Part shown: positions 1-11,830 of the stretch, one piece after another
Layout: each line of letters begins with the position of its first letter
How positions within the stretch are numbered: the first letter of the stretch is position 1
Source of the DNA: CADEED01 sp035701825
Lineage (GTDB): Bacteria > Pseudomonadota > Gammaproteobacteria > Steroidobacterales > Steroidobacteraceae
DNA: 64,000 nt
Direction: 5' to 3'
Assembly (NCBI GenBank): GCA_035701825.1
Contig: DASSRK010000140.1
Coordinates: 10,234-74,233, forward strand
Program-made: the position numbers and the translations under genes
The notes under the pieces: generated by a model
The model's database searches: none
Told to the model about the DNA's origin: nothing
The model's input: only the letters and a program-made list of their open reading frames with translations

Positions 1-606
1 GGCGCCGTACTGGTACTTGCCTGGCCCATCCTGTTCTCCAGGCGGATCCGCATTCGTCATCGCCTCCTGCATCGCTGGACCGGCCGGGTGTACGTGACCG
101 CGGGCCTGCTGGCGGGCGTCGGCGGCTTGTCGTTCATCCTGGCCCACCGCAACGGCGGTGCGCCGCACATCGCGTTCGCGATCTGGGGTGGCGTGATGAT
201 GCTGAGTTCGGTGCTGGCCTTGGTGCACGCACGCGCGAAGCGCTTCGACCAGCACCGCGCGTGGGCGATCCGCCTGTTCGCCATGGTGCTCGGCTCCTGG
301 ATCTTCGATCTCGAGTACCGCGCGTGGGAGGACCTGGCGGGCGGCGTCGGCATCGGGACGACGAAGGAGCCCGGACGGTTCGACTATGCGATCAACTACC
401 TCTTCTTCGTGCCGAACCTGCTGGTGGCGGAATACTTCATCCGCAATTGCCACAAGAAGTTCGACCCTCGGCGCGCCCTCGAGTGGGCGGGGTTGGCGGC
501 AGCCGTCGCCGTCGGCGCGATATTCATCTACACGATCGCCGCGGTGAGCGCGACGCAGGGCGGGAAATACGGCCAGCACCTGCTCAGACTATTGGCCGGC
601 GGCTGA
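1..606 (+). CDS. DUF2306-like integral membrane protein, 5' end missing
   Basis: The frame is open from base 1, so the true start lies before the window; 201 codons remain. The visible part has at least four hydrophobic segments (the last about 25 residues before the end) and the short motif HRWTGRVYV, followed by a glycine-rich helix, a pattern typical of the DUF2306 family of predicted membrane proteins. Conserved histidines and arginines (HRAWAIR, FDYAINY) sit between helices. The function of the family is not established. The 3' end overlaps the convergent amidinohydrolase gene by 18 bases. The GTG at 88 should not be taken as the start, because the family motif begins before it. Confidence 0.7.
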   Translation, partial: GAVLVLAWPILFSRRIRIRHRLLHRWTGRVYVTAGLLAGVGGLSFILAHRNGGAPHIAFAIWGGVMMLSSVLALVHARAKRFDQHRAWAIRLFAMVLGSWIFDLEYRAWEDLAGGVGIGTTKEPGRFDYAINYLFFVPNLLVAEYFIRNCHKKFDPRRALEWAGLAAAVAVGAIFIYTIAAVSATQGGKYGQHLLRLLAGG

Positions 607-1386
607 CCGGTCGAACCAGCGGAGCGACATGCAGGAAAGACCTGCGTCGATCCTGCCGATTTCGCCGACCGGCAGCGGCACCACGTCCAGCCCGTGATCC
701 GCCAGCAGCTCCGCGGTCCGCGGGCAGCTGGCATTGACGAGCATCGTATCGTTCACGCGGACGGCGTTGGCCGCGGCACGTTCATCGCGGGGCACGACGA
801 GGATCCTGAAACCGTCGAACAATCCGCTCGCCGCGAGCTCTTCGGTGGCGAGCACCGTATCCTCGTCGACCAGCGAGCAGTCCGACTTCAGGTGCAGCGT
901 GCCGCGCGGCGTGCCGACTACCTTGCTGGCGACGCCGATGTTTTTCAGCAAGACCTGCAGCGCCGCGGCGCCCGCTTCGTCCGTGCGTGCGGACCGGCCG
1001 ATGAACGCAACCCTGGGCGTGACCAGGACGTCGCCCCCGTCGGCATGGCCCGTGCCGAGCCGCAGGATCGCGGGAAATCGCGCCGCGAGCGTGGGCGCCA
1101 GCGCCTGCGCTTCCGGCGCGCGACTGGGCGCGCCCGGCCGCAACAGCACGGCCGCGTCACTGAATACCAGCGCCGGGTCCTCGACGAAGATCGAATCGGG
1201 AAATTGTTCCAGCGCGTCGAGCACGGTGACCTGCACGCCGGCCTGCCGCAGGGCCTCGATGTACACCGCCTGTTCGGCCAGCACCTTCTCGAATACCGGG
1301 GCCGGTCCCGGTCGAGCGCGAACGCCCTCGACCACGCTCCTGCCGGGCAGCCGGACGATCGCGGAGTTGAAATCGAAAACGCGCAT
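589..1386 (-). CDS. dimethylargininase-like amidinohydrolase
   Basis: A 265-residue protein of the DDAH branch of the pentein superfamily, which hydrolyses methylated arginines to citrulline and a methylamine in the cytoplasm. Visible family marks are the acidic substrate-loop motif DSIFVEDPALVF, the segment GTGHADGGDVL, a catalytic-type histidine in LHLKSDCSLV, and the C-terminal nucleophile cysteine in AGLSCMSLRW. Length matches DDAH (about 255-285). The frame stays open upstream to an ATG at 1497, but the ATG at 1386 is preceded by a GAGGT ribosome-binding site and starts exactly where the family begins (MRVFDFNSAIVR). It is divergent from the aldo/keto reductase with an 85-base shared upstream region. 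A sister activity on another guanidino substrate cannot be excluded. Confidence 0.85.
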   Translation of the reverse strand: MRVFDFNSAIVRLPGRSVVEGVRARPGPAPVFEKVLAEQAVYIEALRQAGVQVTVLDALEQFPDSIFVEDPALVFSDAAVLLRPGAPSRAPEAQALAPTLAARFPAILRLGTGHADGGDVLVTPRVAFIGRSARTDEAGAAALQVLLKNIGVASKVVGTPRGTLHLKSDCSLVDEDTVLATEELAASGLFDGFRILVVPRDERAAANAVRVNDTMLVNASCPRTAELLADHGLDVVPLPVGEIGRIDAGLSCMSLRWFDRSAAGQ

Positions 1387-1471
1387 GCGCACCTCGCGGC
1401 GACAGTAATGCAAATCGGCGCGCATACCGAGACCCTTGGCAGGTTGGCCGATGGTTTGATATGAGACTGCC

Positions 1472-2455
1472 ATGCAATACAAACCCCTCGGCCGCACCGG
1501 CTACGAAGTCTCCACCGTCAGTTTCGGCGCCTGGGCCATCGGCGGCACCTGGGGCGAGGTGAACGATGCCGAGGCCCTGCGCTGCCTGCATCGCGCACTC
1601 GATCTCGGCGTCAACTTCTTCGACACGGCCGACGTGTACGGCGACGGCCACAGCGAGCGGTTGCTGGCGCGGCTGCGCCGCGAGCGTCGCGATCCGTTCT
1701 GGGTGGCCACCAAGGTCGGGCGCCGCTCGAGTCCGCACACCGCCGCGAGCTACAACCGCGAGAACCTGACGGCGTACGTCGAGCGTTGCCTGAAGAACCT
1801 CGAGGTCACGGCGCTGGACCTCGTGCAGATCCACTGCCCGCCCACCGACGTCTACTACATGCCCGAGGTCTTCGGCGTGCTGGACGACCTGGTGAAGGCC
1901 GGCAAGGTGCGCTACTACGGCGCCAGCGTCGAACGCGTCGAGGAAGGACTCAAGGCGCTGGAATATCCGCAACTGCAGACCCTGCAGGTGATATTCAACG
2001 TGCTGCGCCAGCGTCCCGCGGAGCTGCTGTTCCCGCAGGCGATGGCGCGCAAGGTCGGCATCCTCGCGCGCCTGCCGCTCTCTTCCGGGATGCTCACCGG
2101 CAAGATGACGCGCACCACGCGGTTCCACGCCGACGACCACCGCGCCTTCAATCGCGAGGGCGCGGCCTTCGACAAGGGCGAGACTTTCTCCGGCTTCGAC
2201 TACGAGCGCGGACTCGAGGTCGTGGAGAAATTGCGCGCGCGGCTGCCGGCGGGCATGACCCTGCCCGAGCTCGCGCTGCGCTTCATCGCATCGTTCCCCG
2301 CCGTGACCTGTTCGATCCCGGGGGCACGCACGGTCGCGCAGGTGGAGCAGAACGTGGCGGCCGGGTCGAAAGGGCCGCTCGATCCCGCGCTGCTGTCCGA
2401 GCTCGCGCGCATCTACGCGAACGACGTCAGGCCGTTCGTTCACCAGCGTTGGTGA
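1472..2455 (+). CDS. aldo/keto reductase
   Basis: A 327-residue NADPH-dependent oxidoreductase of the aldo/keto reductase fold, expected to reduce aldehydes or ketones in the cytoplasm. The tetrad is visible: Asp and Tyr in FDTADVYGDG, Lys in WVATKVGR and His in VQIHCPP. The C-terminal cofactor pocket is present as SIPGARTVAQVEQN. A TTGGCA at about 1436 and GATATG at about 1457 could serve as promoter elements, but they lie close to the start and I give them little weight. The product resembles the general-stress/YajO-like branch. The substrate cannot be told from sequence. Confidence 0.9.
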   Translation: MQYKPLGRTGYEVSTVSFGAWAIGGTWGEVNDAEALRCLHRALDLGVNFFDTADVYGDGHSERLLARLRRERRDPFWVATKVGRRSSPHTAASYNRENLTAYVERCLKNLEVTALDLVQIHCPPTDVYYMPEVFGVLDDLVKAGKVRYYGASVERVEEGLKALEYPQLQTLQVIFNVLRQRPAELLFPQAMARKVGILARLPLSSGMLTGKMTRTTRFHADDHRAFNREGAAFDKGETFSGFDYERGLEVVEKLRARLPAGMTLPELALRFIASFPAVTCSIPGARTVAQVEQNVAAGSKGPLDPALLSELARIYANDVRPFVHQRW

Positions 2456-2542
2456 AATGGGCGGCGGTGGATGGTCGCGGGCCATCGCGTCCGCTACGCT
2501 TCGGCACCTTTCGCAAAAGCAATGGCCCGCCGCGACCCGCCC

Positions 2543-4852
<2,310 letters not shown>

Positions 4853-4954
4853 GCGACTCGACCCTCGGGAGGCGCTCCGCCCCGCCCGGGTGAGATGGGC
4901 GTTGTCTTCGCCACAGATAGCTGCGAACGCCCGAACCAACCAGAGGGAAGCGTC

Positions 4955-7183
4955 ATGCGCGGCATCCTGATCATCGTCAAGCTTTTCTGTGCCCTGGCTT
5001 TGTTGGCGGCATCGAGCACGAGTTCGATGGCCGACACCCTCAGGGTCGACTTCACCGCCCGCGTCTACAGCGTGGACGGGGCAGCGACGCCGTACTTTCA
5101 CGCCAATGACCTGGTGAGTGGCTATTACATCTACCAGGGCACTCCCACGGTCGGGACCGAGGCTGACTTCGGCGTGCGGGAGATGGTGGTCGACTTCCCC
5201 GGCGTGCGCTACGAAATCAACACGGCGCACGCGCCCAACGGCGTGTTCGTCATCAACGACCGGGACTATGGAAATCCGGCCACAGACCTCGACGACATCT
5301 ACATCTTCAACACGTGGGTGTTCGACACCGCCACGCCGACACCGGGATTTCCCGCTAACAACTTCCAGTTCCGGCTCGAGGCGCGCGGCATGCCTCCGGT
5401 GAACATGTTCACCCCCGGACAGGCCTTGTTCGCGCCACCCGCGCTCGCCGCCGCGACTTACGGAAACTGGGGCGTGCTGCAGGACCCGAATTTCAACCGC
5501 GTCTGGTTCACGCTCACCTCGATATCGACGACTGTGATCCCGGAAGGACCCCCGACCATCCAGATCGACACGAATGCCTTCGGCGGTGAGTGGCAGATCA
5601 GCGGTGTCACGGACTGGACCACCGGCCCACGCGCCGTGTCGCTCGAGCCCGGCACGTACACCGTCTACGTCGGCAACCGCGGCTACTTCCGCATCGCGGT
5701 CGACGCGGCAGGACAGGTCGTGGTCACCGACGCCATCGGCAACGGCGCTTCCGCGATGGCGGCGACGGGTGGCTCGAAGACGTTGGGTTTCAACACGGTG
5801 GCGCTCGATGTCGACGCCGGAAGCTTCGGTGGCACCTGGCGATTCAGCCGTGTCGATGCGCATGCCGCCGGCGATCGCGTCGTCGACCTGGTGCCCGGGT
5901 TGTTCGAAGGCTATCAACTCGACATTGCGCAGGGATTCATCGTCGTCTCCATCGGCAGCGACTACGCGGTCACGGTGCAGGACGCCGTCGGCGAAGGCGC
6001 GTCAGCGGTGGCGGCCACGGGTGGAGTGCTGGCGTTGCACTTCAACACGGTCAATCTGCAGGTGAACACGGCCGCGTACGACGGCCAGTGGCGCATCGCG
6101 CGGACGACCAACTACCACAATGGCCCGGCATCGGCCTCCGTGGTACCCGGCGTACGCGGTGGCTACCAGGTCGATGTGGGCCCCGGTGCTTTCTGGATCG
6201 ATGTCGGCGCGGGCGCCGCGGTGACGGTCGCCACCGATGGCGCGGCCACCGGCGGAACCGGCACCGTGACCTTCAACACAGTGCGGGTGTACGTCGATCC
6301 GGATCCGGACTCGGCGAGCTGGCAGTTCAGCCTCGTGGCCCAGGATTCGGGTGAAAAGGCGCTCGACCTCGTACCCAACATCCTGACGGGCTACCTGTTC
6401 GAGTCGGGCGCCCAGTCGCAGTGGCTCGCCGTCAGCGCTCCGTGCGCCGTCAACCCGGCGCACTTCACGCTGAACGGCACCGATTTCTCGGTGGGCTGCG
6501 GCGCGCCGGATGCGGACGGCGACGGGGTGCCGAACAGCACCGACAACTGCCCGCTCGTGGGCAACCCCGACCAGGTGGACCAGGATCTCGATCACCTCGG
6601 CAATGCCTGCGATGACGATCTCGACGGTGACGGCCGCGACAACGCGGTCGACAACTGCCCGAACATCGAGAACGCCGACCAGGCCGATCTAGACGGCGAC
6701 GGACTCGGCGACCCCTGCGACAACGACGTGGACGGCGATGGCGTCGGTGCCGGCGACAACTGCCCGTCGCTTGCCAACCCGGACCAGGCGGACAGCGACG
6801 GCGACCAGGCGGGCAATGCCTGCGACGCCGACGACGACGGCGACTCCATACCTGACGCCTCGGACAATTGCCCACTGACGTCCAATGCCAACCAGACCGA
6901 CTTCAATGGCAATGGGCAGGGCGATGCGTGTGACGGGGACGTCGACGGCGACAGCGTTGCCAATGGGCCCGACCGCTGCCCGCTGACGCCGCCGGGCGCG
7001 CCGGTCGATCCGACCGGCTGCAATGGCGTGCAGCGAGTGGCGCTGCTCTGCAACCCCGATGCATTCGCCAACCATGGTCAATACGTCAGCTGCGTCGCCC
7101 ACGCCGCGAACGACGCCGTTGCGGATGGCTTGCTGACTCCCGCCGAGAAGGCGCGACTGGTAAAGCAGGCGGCGCAGAAGTAA
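4955..7183 (+). CDS. exported protein with thrombospondin type 3 calcium repeats
   Basis: A 742-residue protein with a signal peptide (MRGILIIVKLFCALALLAAS, cleavage probably after SSMA). The first 190 residues form an unidentified exported domain. Three or four internal repeats of about 95 residues follow, each with a pattern like TIQIDTNAFGGEWQISGV, giving a beta-rich middle. From about residue 518 to 690 come tandem aspartate-rich repeats of the form DxDGDGxxxxxDNCP...NPDQxDxDxDxxGxAC, the thrombospondin type 3 calcium-binding signature. The tail ends with a short helical region (LTPAEKARLVKQAAQK). Start chosen at 4955 because of the AGAGGGAAG ribosome-binding site; an upstream in-frame ATG at 4895 would spoil the signal peptide. 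A strong terminator follows. Role unknown, probably cell surface or outer membrane. Confidence 0.75.
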   Translation: MRGILIIVKLFCALALLAASSTSSMADTLRVDFTARVYSVDGAATPYFHANDLVSGYYIYQGTPTVGTEADFGVREMVVDFPGVRYEINTAHAPNGVFVINDRDYGNPATDLDDIYIFNTWVFDTATPTPGFPANNFQFRLEARGMPPVNMFTPGQALFAPPALAAATYGNWGVLQDPNFNRVWFTLTSISTTVIPEGPPTIQIDTNAFGGEWQISGVTDWTTGPRAVSLEPGTYTVYVGNRGYFRIAVDAAGQVVVTDAIGNGASAMAATGGSKTLGFNTVALDVDAGSFGGTWRFSRVDAHAAGDRVVDLVPGLFEGYQLDIAQGFIVVSIGSDYAVTVQDAVGEGASAVAATGGVLALHFNTVNLQVNTAAYDGQWRIARTTNYHNGPASASVVPGVRGGYQVDVGPGAFWIDVGAGAAVTVATDGAATGGTGTVTFNTVRVYVDPDPDSASWQFSLVAQDSGEKALDLVPNILTGYLFESGAQSQWLAVSAPCAVNPAHFTLNGTDFSVGCGAPDADGDGVPNSTDNCPLVGNPDQVDQDLDHLGNACDDDLDGDGRDNAVDNCPNIENADQADLDGDGLGDPCDNDVDGDGVGAGDNCPSLANPDQADSDGDQAGNACDADDDGDSIPDASDNCPLTSNANQTDFNGNGQGDACDGDVDGDSVANGPDRCPLTPPGAPVDPTGCNGVQRVALLCNPDAFANHGQYVSCVAHAANDAVADGLLTPAEKARLVKQAAQK
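6508..7020 (+). repeat. thrombospondin type 3 repeat array within CDS
   Basis: About five tandem units coding for Asp-rich calcium loops, each ending in DNCP or a relative and followed by NPDQ-type and GxAC elements. The DNA repeats only loosely (GACGGCGACGG, GACAACTGCCC), so the array is old and held by protein selection rather than a recent expansion. Confidence 0.8.
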
Positions 7184-7202
7184 ATCGACGTCGACACGAG
7201 AA

Positions 7203-7236
7203 CCCCCGGCGACATCCCGCCGGGGGTTTTCTGTTT
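7203..7236 (+). terminator. intrinsic terminator after TSP3-repeat gene
   Basis: A perfect 9-bp stem (CCCCCGGCG at 7203-7211, CGCCGGGGG at 7218-7226) with a 6-base loop, followed by TTTTCTGTTTT. It lies 19 bases after the stop codon at 7183. Confidence 0.9.
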
Positions 7237-7440
7237 TGCCCACTGCGGGCTTCCCGCCCCCCCGATTGCGTGGCAATAAAGTCCCGCTCCCGCCGGTCGT
7301 ATGGCGAGGCGCGGCTTACCGTGGCAGGCTCCGCCATCGAATCGGCCACGAGATCGATGTCAGGCCTGAGCCAGGCGTAAGGCTGGCGCGCTACAAGCGT
7401 ACGGCAGCCAGAACTAACAATATCGAGTGGAGGAGCAGTC

Positions 7441-9027
7441 ATGAGCGCGTTTCCGCCCTATGCATTCTCGGGTTCACAACTCCGGTCCCTGGCCCCGAAA
7501 TTCAGCCGCCGCGGCTTCATCGGCGGAGCCGCCGCGGTCACCGCCGCGTTGCCCGCCGCGCCGCTCTGGGCGGACACGCCGGCCGGCGCGGCACCGGCCG
7601 ACGTCGCCGCGATCGGGCTTTCCGGCAAGCAGGTCACGCTCACCGCGGCCGACATCAAGGATCTGCGCGCCGGCTTCGGCGGGCAGGTGCTGCTCGCTCA
7701 GGACGGCGGATACGACCAGGCGCGCCGCGTCTGGAACGGCGCGTTCGATCGCCACCCTGCCCTGGTGGCACGGGCCGCCACCACCGCGGACGTGGCGAGG
7801 GCGGTGAGCTTCGCGCGCGCGCACGGCCTGTTGACGGCGGTCAAGGGTGGCGGCCACAGCATCTCGGGCCAGTCCACCTGCGAGGGCGGGATGATGATCG
7901 ACCTGGGCCAGATGAAGGACGTGCAGGTCGACCGGGCTGCACGCCTCGCGAAAGCACAGGGCGGCGTATTGCTGGCCGACGTCGACGCCCGGACCCAGCA
8001 GGTGGGCCTGGTGACACCCCTCGGCACCGCGTCGGACACCGGCATCGCCGGCCTCACGCTGGGTGGCGGCCAGGGACGACTGCAACGCACCCTCGGCCTG
8101 TCGTGCGACAACGTGCATTCCTATGAACTCGTGACCGCCGACGGCAAGGTGCTCGAGGTGAGCGCCAGCGAGAATCCGGATCTCTTCTGGGCGCTGCGCG
8201 GCGGCGGCGGCAATTTCGGCGTGGTGACGAGCTTCGAGTACCAGCTGCATCCGCTCGATCACCCGGTGCTGGCGGGCACGCGGCTGTACCCGTACGACAA
8301 GGCGCGCGACGTGCTCGACGCGTACTTCGAGCTCGGCTCGAAGGCACCGAAGGAACTCTCGTTGAGCGGCGGCATCACGGTCATCGGTCCCAACGGAGCA
8401 TTGCCGCCGGGCAAGTACGCCGCGATCGAAGTGTTCTACAGCGGCAAGCCCGCCGACGGCGAACCGCTGATCGCGCCGCTGTCCAAGCTCGGCACGCCGC
8501 TGCGCGATGGCGTCAGCGCCAAGCCCTATGTACTGGCCCAGCTCGGCGCGACGGGTGCCGCGCCCCCCGCCTTGCCGCCGGGCCTCGGTGTGTACGTCAA
8601 GTCGGGCTTCCTCAACTCCGTGCCCGATACGCTGGTGAGCGAGATCCTCCATGTCTGCGACAACGCGCCGCCGTGGTGCCAGGGCATCGGCCTCGGCGCG
8701 CTGGGTGGCGCGATCTCGCAGGTCAAACCGGATGCCACGGCCTATTGGAATCGTGCCGCGCAGTGGGACCTGCTGGTGTTCGCCGCCTGGATGGACCATT
8801 CCCAGGACGAGCACAACGCCCAGGTGATGCGCGGCCTGTGGAAGACGTTCGAGCCATTCACCAAGGGCTACTACGTGAACACCGAGCCGTCGGAAAGCGA
8901 GCAGCGGCTGCGCGCCACCTATGGCGACAACTATCCGCGGCTGGTGCAGCTCAAGGGCAAGTACGACCCCGACAACCTGTTCCGCCTCAACGCGAACATC
9001 CGGCCAGCTGGCCGGGCAGGTAGTTAG
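7441..9027 (+). CDS. Tat-exported FAD-linked oxidoreductase (berberine-bridge type)
   Basis: A 528-residue flavoprotein. The N-terminus has a twin-arginine signal (FSRRGFIGGAAAVTAAL, cut near PLWA), so it should be folded with FAD before export. The FAD-binding type 4 domain shows KGGGHSISG, whose histidine is the usual covalent flavin attachment site, and TASDTGIAGLTLGGG. The C-terminal berberine-bridge motif is YDPDNLFRLNANIRP. Family members oxidise sugars, oligosaccharides or alcohols to lactones or carbonyls and make H2O2; an extracellular sugar oxidase would suit a xylan-degrading bacterium, but that is inference. GGAGGAG precedes the ATG. The stop codon overlaps that of the convergent GGDEF-EAL gene in TTAG. 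Confidence 0.88.
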   Translation: MSAFPPYAFSGSQLRSLAPKFSRRGFIGGAAAVTAALPAAPLWADTPAGAAPADVAAIGLSGKQVTLTAADIKDLRAGFGGQVLLAQDGGYDQARRVWNGAFDRHPALVARAATTADVARAVSFARAHGLLTAVKGGGHSISGQSTCEGGMMIDLGQMKDVQVDRAARLAKAQGGVLLADVDARTQQVGLVTPLGTASDTGIAGLTLGGGQGRLQRTLGLSCDNVHSYELVTADGKVLEVSASENPDLFWALRGGGGNFGVVTSFEYQLHPLDHPVLAGTRLYPYDKARDVLDAYFELGSKAPKELSLSGGITVIGPNGALPPGKYAAIEVFYSGKPADGEPLIAPLSKLGTPLRDGVSAKPYVLAQLGATGAAPPALPPGLGVYVKSGFLNSVPDTLVSEILHVCDNAPPWCQGIGLGALGGAISQVKPDATAYWNRAAQWDLLVFAAWMDHSQDEHNAQVMRGLWKTFEPFTKGYYVNTEPSESEQRLRATYGDNYPRLVQLKGKYDPDNLFRLNANIRPAGRAGS

Positions 9028-11828
9028 CTGCTGCTCGCCTGCCGCAGCAGCGCTTCGACGTCCGCCGCCTGCGCTTCGTAGCCGGCGCTGGCCTGCAGCC
9101 GGCGCAGGAAGCCCGGGATGTCGGCGGCTTCCATGGGGCGGCCGAGCAGGTAGCCCTGGATGCCGCCGCAGCCGGCGGCGTCGAGGAAGTTGAGCTGGCC
9201 TTCGGTCTCCACGCCTTCCGCGACCACGTGCTTGCCGAGCGCCGCGCACATGACGATGATCGATTCGACCAGCCGGCACGAGGCCACGTCGGTGGGCAGA
9301 CCGACGATGAACGAGCTGTCGATCTTGACGGTGTGGATGGGGAAGGTCCGCAGGTAGCTCAGCGAGGAATAGCCGGTGCCGAAGTCATCGAGCGCCAGCT
9401 GGATGCCGGAAGACGCGATGCTCGCCAGCAGGCGCTCCATCTGCGCACCCTGCGCGAGGACGCTCTCGGTGATTTCGAACTGCAGCTCGGACGGCGGCAT
9501 GCCGCACTCGAGGAGAATGCGCGACAGCCGATCCATCAGGTTCGATTCTCGCAGCTGGCGCGCCGACAGGTTCACCGACAGGTAGTTCAGCGGCACTCCG
9601 GCGCGGCGCCAGGCCATGTACTGCCGGCAGGCGGACGTCAGCACCCACTCGCCGAGGTTCACGATCATCCCGGTCTCTTCGGCGACCGGCACGAAGTGCG
9701 CGGGCAGGCGCGCGGCGCCGTCGGGCCCGTGCGGCCAGCGCAGCAGCGCCTCGACGCCGATGCTCTGCGGCGTGCTGCGACCGACGATGGGCTGGTACAG
9801 CAGCTTGAACTCGTTGCGGTTGAGCGCCCGGTGCAGCCCCGATTCGAGCGACAGCCGCGCCAGCATGCGCTGCTGCATCTCGACTTCGAAGAACACCACG
9901 CGGCCCCGGCCGGATTCCTTGGCGCGATACATGGCGATGTCGCTGCTCTTCAGCAGGTCGTCGATGGTACGGCCGTCGGCGGGGAAGATGGTGATGCCGA
10001 TGCTGGCACTGATGTTGTGCTCGCGGCCATTGATGGTGACCGGCTCCTGCAGGTTCGCGAGGATGCGCTCGGCGATCTGCCCGGCGACGCCCGCGTCGCG
10101 AAGATTGGGCAGCAGCACGGCGAATTCGTCACCGGCGAGGCGCGCGACGCTGTCGCCCTCCTTGGTGCAGCCGGTCAGGCGATTGGCCACGGCGCGCAGC
10201 AGCTCGTCGCCGGCCGCGTGGCCCGCGGTGTCGTTGACGCGCTTGAAATAGTCGAGATCGATGTACAGCAGCGCCCCGAGGCCGCGCGTGTCCAGCGAGG
10301 CGCGCAGCGCGACGTTGACGCGGTCGGCGAACAGCTTGCGGTTGGGCAGGCCGGTGAGCGCATCGAAGTGCGCCTGCTCGTAGAGTTTCTCGGCGCGCTC
10401 GACGTTCGCGAGGATCAGCGACAGCCGGTCCGCCAGGTCGCCGGCGCTGATGACGGGCGATGCCGCGGTGTGCTGATCGCCGCCGTCACCGATGCACAGG
10501 TATCCCGACAGCCGGCCATCGTGGCGCAGTGCGTGCAGGCGGATCGTCTCGATGGGCATGGCCGCCAGCGGCGCGAGCACCGCGATCTTCGCGGCCTCGG
10601 CGGCACCCATCTCCAGCAACGAGTCCCGCTCGTCGTTGCTGAGGAAGGCGCCCGCATCGAAGGCGACGCGGCGCACCGAGAGTCGCCCGGAGCTGTTCGG
10701 AAACCAGTCGTACACGCGTGATTGCTCGTTGGCGTAGCCATCGATGAGCAGCACCGATGCACAGCGGCAGCCGAGCACCGCGGCGACGCGCGGCAGCAGC
10801 GCATCGAGGATGCGCTCGAGGTCGGGCGTTCGCAGCAGCAGGCGATCGATTTCCGCGAGCGTCTCGAGCGCCGAGAATTGCTGCTTCAACTGCCCGGACA
10901 TCGCGTTGAAGGCGCGCGCCAGGTCGGCGAATTCGTCGTCGCCGACCGCCTCGATCGACGAGGTGAAATCCCGGCGCGAGACCCGTTGCGTCGCCTGGTT
11001 GAGCTGCTCGAGCGGACGCACCTGGCGGCGAATGACCGCGACGGAGACCACGCTGACCAGCACCAGGGTCAGCAGGATGATTCCCGGAAACGCCATTTCC
11101 ACATGGCGGCCGAGGCTCGCCAGCGTGTGGGGCGGCTGCTCGGCGATCACGAACCACGAGGGGGAGGAAAAGCGGCTGCCGAGGAACAGCTCCCAGGCGC
11201 GGGTGCGGGGCTGGTCGCGCGAACTGCGGTTCGCGGCGGCTTCGTCGGCGGCGGCTGACAGCGTCGTGTTGCCGTGGTCCACGACCCGCAGATGCGCGTC
11301 GCCGGCGTACTCCCTGGCGTCCGCCCACAACCATTCGGGACGGAGCTCGGCCTCGAGCCACGCTCCGCTGGGGAGCTTTCGCACCAGGAAGATTTGCGGA
11401 TCACCGGCGGGATCGAATGACGACACGACCACGGACTCGCCGCGCTCCACCGCAATGCCCTGGCGTTTGGTCAGCGCCGACAGTGGCCCCTCGGCCGCCA
11501 GCTGCGAGTCCGCGGACGCGCGGTGCACGCTGCGTATCCAGGCGAGCTTCGCGACTTCCTTCTGCACGGATTCATCGCTCGCATCGTGCGCGGCGGTCAA
11601 CACGCGCAGCACGTCGTCGGCGCTGCCGAGGCGCCCGAGCAGGGCGTTGCCGAAGCCGCGCGCCGCGGCATCCAGGTCCTGCTCTTCGTCGTGCGTCAGC
11701 TGCGCATCGAATTCCGCCGCGAGCATGAACGTGGCCACCGACAGGGGCAGCAGCGCGCACAGCACGAACAGGCCCACGACGCGCCTGCCGAGCCGGCTCT
11801 TGAGGTAGGTGAACTTCAGTGCTCCCAC
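9024..11828 (-). CDS. membrane GGDEF-EAL cyclic-di-GMP enzyme with HAMP
   Basis: A 934-residue signalling protein. A first membrane helix (about 17-38) and a second (about 245-265) enclose a roughly 200-residue periplasmic sensor; HAMP follows (RQVRPLEQLNQATQRV), then a GAF-like cytoplasmic region (about 335-480), GGDEF (about 495-650) and EAL (about 665-910). The active loop reads AGDEF near residue 566, a tolerated variant. The EAL part keeps EALLRW, NLSARQL, ITESVL, DDFGTGYSSL and KIDSSF, so phosphodiesterase activity is expected; whether the cyclase also works is open. The start is GTG at 11828, two bases after the stop of the pseudopilin gene, which implies co-transcription and coupled translation. 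Confidence 0.9.
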   Translation of the reverse strand: MGALKFTYLKSRLGRRVVGLFVLCALLPLSVATFMLAAEFDAQLTHDEEQDLDAAARGFGNALLGRLGSADDVLRVLTAAHDASDESVQKEVAKLAWIRSVHRASADSQLAAEGPLSALTKRQGIAVERGESVVVSSFDPAGDPQIFLVRKLPSGAWLEAELRPEWLWADAREYAGDAHLRVVDHGNTTLSAAADEAAANRSSRDQPRTRAWELFLGSRFSSPSWFVIAEQPPHTLASLGRHVEMAFPGIILLTLVLVSVVSVAVIRRQVRPLEQLNQATQRVSRRDFTSSIEAVGDDEFADLARAFNAMSGQLKQQFSALETLAEIDRLLLRTPDLERILDALLPRVAAVLGCRCASVLLIDGYANEQSRVYDWFPNSSGRLSVRRVAFDAGAFLSNDERDSLLEMGAAEAAKIAVLAPLAAMPIETIRLHALRHDGRLSGYLCIGDGGDQHTAASPVISAGDLADRLSLILANVERAEKLYEQAHFDALTGLPNRKLFADRVNVALRASLDTRGLGALLYIDLDYFKRVNDTAGHAAGDELLRAVANRLTGCTKEGDSVARLAGDEFAVLLPNLRDAGVAGQIAERILANLQEPVTINGREHNISASIGITIFPADGRTIDDLLKSSDIAMYRAKESGRGRVVFFEVEMQQRMLARLSLESGLHRALNRNEFKLLYQPIVGRSTPQSIGVEALLRWPHGPDGAARLPAHFVPVAEETGMIVNLGEWVLTSACRQYMAWRRAGVPLNYLSVNLSARQLRESNLMDRLSRILLECGMPPSELQFEITESVLAQGAQMERLLASIASSGIQLALDDFGTGYSSLSYLRTFPIHTVKIDSSFIVGLPTDVASCRLVESIIVMCAALGKHVVAEGVETEGQLNFLDAAGCGGIQGYLLGRPMEAADIPGFLRRLQASAGYEAQAADVEALLRQASSS

Positions 11829-11830
11829 GG

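Noticed and set aside
10121..10145. AGDEF instead of GGDEF as sign of an inactive cyclase
   Set aside because: Alanine at the first position is tolerated in active diguanylate cyclases, so no claim is made.
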